From Betaproteobacteria bacterium (GTDB lineage Bacteria > Pseudomonadota > Gammaproteobacteria > Burkholderiales > UBA9220), in the NCBI GenBank assembly GCA_020061285.1, contig JAGUYQ010000222.1, forward strand, positions 1 to 5,859: a stretch of 5,859 nucleotides of DNA, read 5' to 3'. A program made the translations under genes and the position numbers. The notes under the pieces were generated by a model. It searched no databases, was not told the DNA's origin, and saw only the letters and a list, made by a program, of their open reading frames with translations. Of this stretch, positions 5,044 to 5,859 are shown in pieces (the first letter of the stretch is position 1; the number at the start of each line of letters is the position of its first letter).

Positions 5044-5859
5044 ATGCGGCTTTCCCTGCGCTTCATCATTCCCCTGGTCCTGGCCCTGGCGGCCATCGCC
5101 TACGGCGTGCAGCCCCTGGTGGACCGCTTGGCTCTGGACTGGTTCACCCGCGACCTGGATACGCGCTCGTCCCTCGTCGCCAACTCCCTGCGCCAACCCG
5201 TGGCGGAAATGGCCCGGAGCGGCGACGACGGCAAGCTGGTCGCTTTTTTCACCACCCTGTCCCAGGACGAGCGGCTCTACGCCGTCGGCTTCTGCCCTGC
5301 GGGAAAGGAGCACCCCCTCGCCACCCGCGGCTTTCCGGCGGAAATCCGCTGCGCCGAACTGAATCGCTTCCACGGCGCCCCCTCGTCCCGGCGCCTGTCC
5401 GGCGGCAACGGCCTGCTCTACGTGGCGGTGAAGCCCGTCGTCGGCGAACAGGGCCAAACAGTGGGCGACTTGGTGCTGGTCCACGACATGGGTTTCGTCG
5501 AGCGGCGCAGCGCGGAAATCCGCCAATACCTGCTCTATTTCTTCATCGCCCTGGCAGGGCTGGTCTCCCTCATCACCGTCGTCATCGCCCAACTGAGCTG
5601 GCGCGGCTGGATGCAGGGCATCCGCTCCCTGTTGCGGGGCGAGGGGCTGGCGCGCCACACGGACAAGCCCCGCGCGCCGGAAATGCAGCCCATCGCCCAC
5701 GACCTGCGGGCCCTGATCCGCGACCTGGAAACGGAATTCCGCCCCAAGGACGACAGCCAGATCACCTGGACCCCGGAAAGCCTGCGCGCCATCCTGAAGG
5801 AGGATTTGAAAGGGGACGACATCATCGTGGTGTCCAACCGGGAACCCTACATCCACACC
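5044..5859 (+). CDS. Membrane sensor-like N-terminus fused to a GT20 (trehalose-6-phosphate synthase, OtsA-like) domain, 5' part
   Basis: The frame is open from ATG 5044 to the window edge (272 residues, no stop). Hydrophobic segment 1 (about 6-22, RFIIPLVLALAAIAYGV) and segment 2 (about 162-183, YLLYFFIALAGLVSLITVVI) enclose about 140 residues that should be periplasmic, as in sensor proteins. After them comes a HAMP-like or linker stretch (184-235) with amphipathic helices. The last visible residues, DDIIVVSNREPYIHT (258-272), match the N-terminal strand of GT20 trehalose-6-phosphate synthases (IVVSNR type), which make trehalose 6-phosphate from UDP-glucose and glucose 6-phosphate. The catalytic domain itself lies beyond the window, so the enzyme call rests on this short motif and on memory of similar membrane-tethered homologues in proteobacteria. 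The start is supported by AGGAGG (5028-5033), ten bases upstream. G/C-ending codons fit the plus strand. An opposing long minus-strand frame over the same region is a shadow. Confidence 0.72.
   Translation, partial: MRLSLRFIIPLVLALAAIAYGVQPLVDRLALDWFTRDLDTRSSLVANSLRQPVAEMARSGDDGKLVAFFTTLSQDERLYAVGFCPAGKEHPLATRGFPAEIRCAELNRFHGAPSSRRLSGGNGLLYVAVKPVVGEQGQTVGDLVLVHDMGFVERRSAEIRQYLLYFFIALAGLVSLITVVIAQLSWRGWMQGIRSLLRGEGLARHTDKPRAPEMQPIAHDLRALIRDLETEFRPKDDSQITWTPESLRAILKEDLKGDDIIVVSNREPYIHT

Noticed and set aside
4915..5856. Long minus-strand open frame of about 313 codons at the right end
   Set aside because: It is antisense to the sensor/trehalose synthase-like gene, which has AGGAGG, a proper start, two TM helices and a recognisable GT20 motif. 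The minus frame gives low-complexity Gly/Ala/Gln/Asp-rich text typical of a shadow of GC-rich coding DNA.

Overview
The window looks like a GC-rich proteobacterial chromosome, most plausibly beta- or gammaproteobacterial. The grounds are strong G/C preference at third codon positions, a long-form NhaA, a DEDDh exonuclease, a conserved small acidic protein of a type I associate with these classes, and hairpin-forming intergenic repeats. The genus cannot be fixed from the sequence alone. No tRNA, rRNA, CRISPR array, transposase or complete mobile element is visible. No gene-free stretch exceeds 300 bases.

Left part (1-1449): the 3' end of an HhH-GPD DNA-3-methyladenine glycosylase enters from outside the window. 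It is followed by a clearly AT-richer accessory gene (about 404-953) that appears broken. Its reading frame begins at an ATA behind a good ribosome-binding site and jumps frame at a run of seven C. After it comes a roughly 80-bp palindromic repeat (copy A), a small secreted protein on the minus strand (1033-1320), and an internally deleted copy of the same repeat (copy B).

Middle (1450-3475): a complete Na+/H+ antiporter gene, nhaA, converges on a minus-strand DnaQ-like 3'-5' exonuclease. A second full repeat (copy C) fills the gap between them. Repeat arms supply or touch the stop codons of three genes in this window.

Right part (3476-5859): diverging from the exonuclease are a conserved 118-residue protein of unknown function, an 85-residue SemiSWEET sugar transporter and a stand-alone cyclic-nucleotide-binding domain protein. 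After a 239-base spacer comes the 5' part of a large membrane protein. It has a two-TM periplasmic sensor-like N-terminus joined to what looks like the start of a GT20 trehalose-6-phosphate synthase, and it runs off the window.

Functionally, nhaA (Na+/pH homeostasis), SemiSWEET (sugar movement) and the trehalose synthase-like protein would all fit osmotic or ionic stress. They are not one operon, so that link is inference. The points most worth a second look are the degraded low-GC gene with its C7 frameshift, the repeat family that ends genes, and the membrane-sensor fusion to a trehalose synthase domain.
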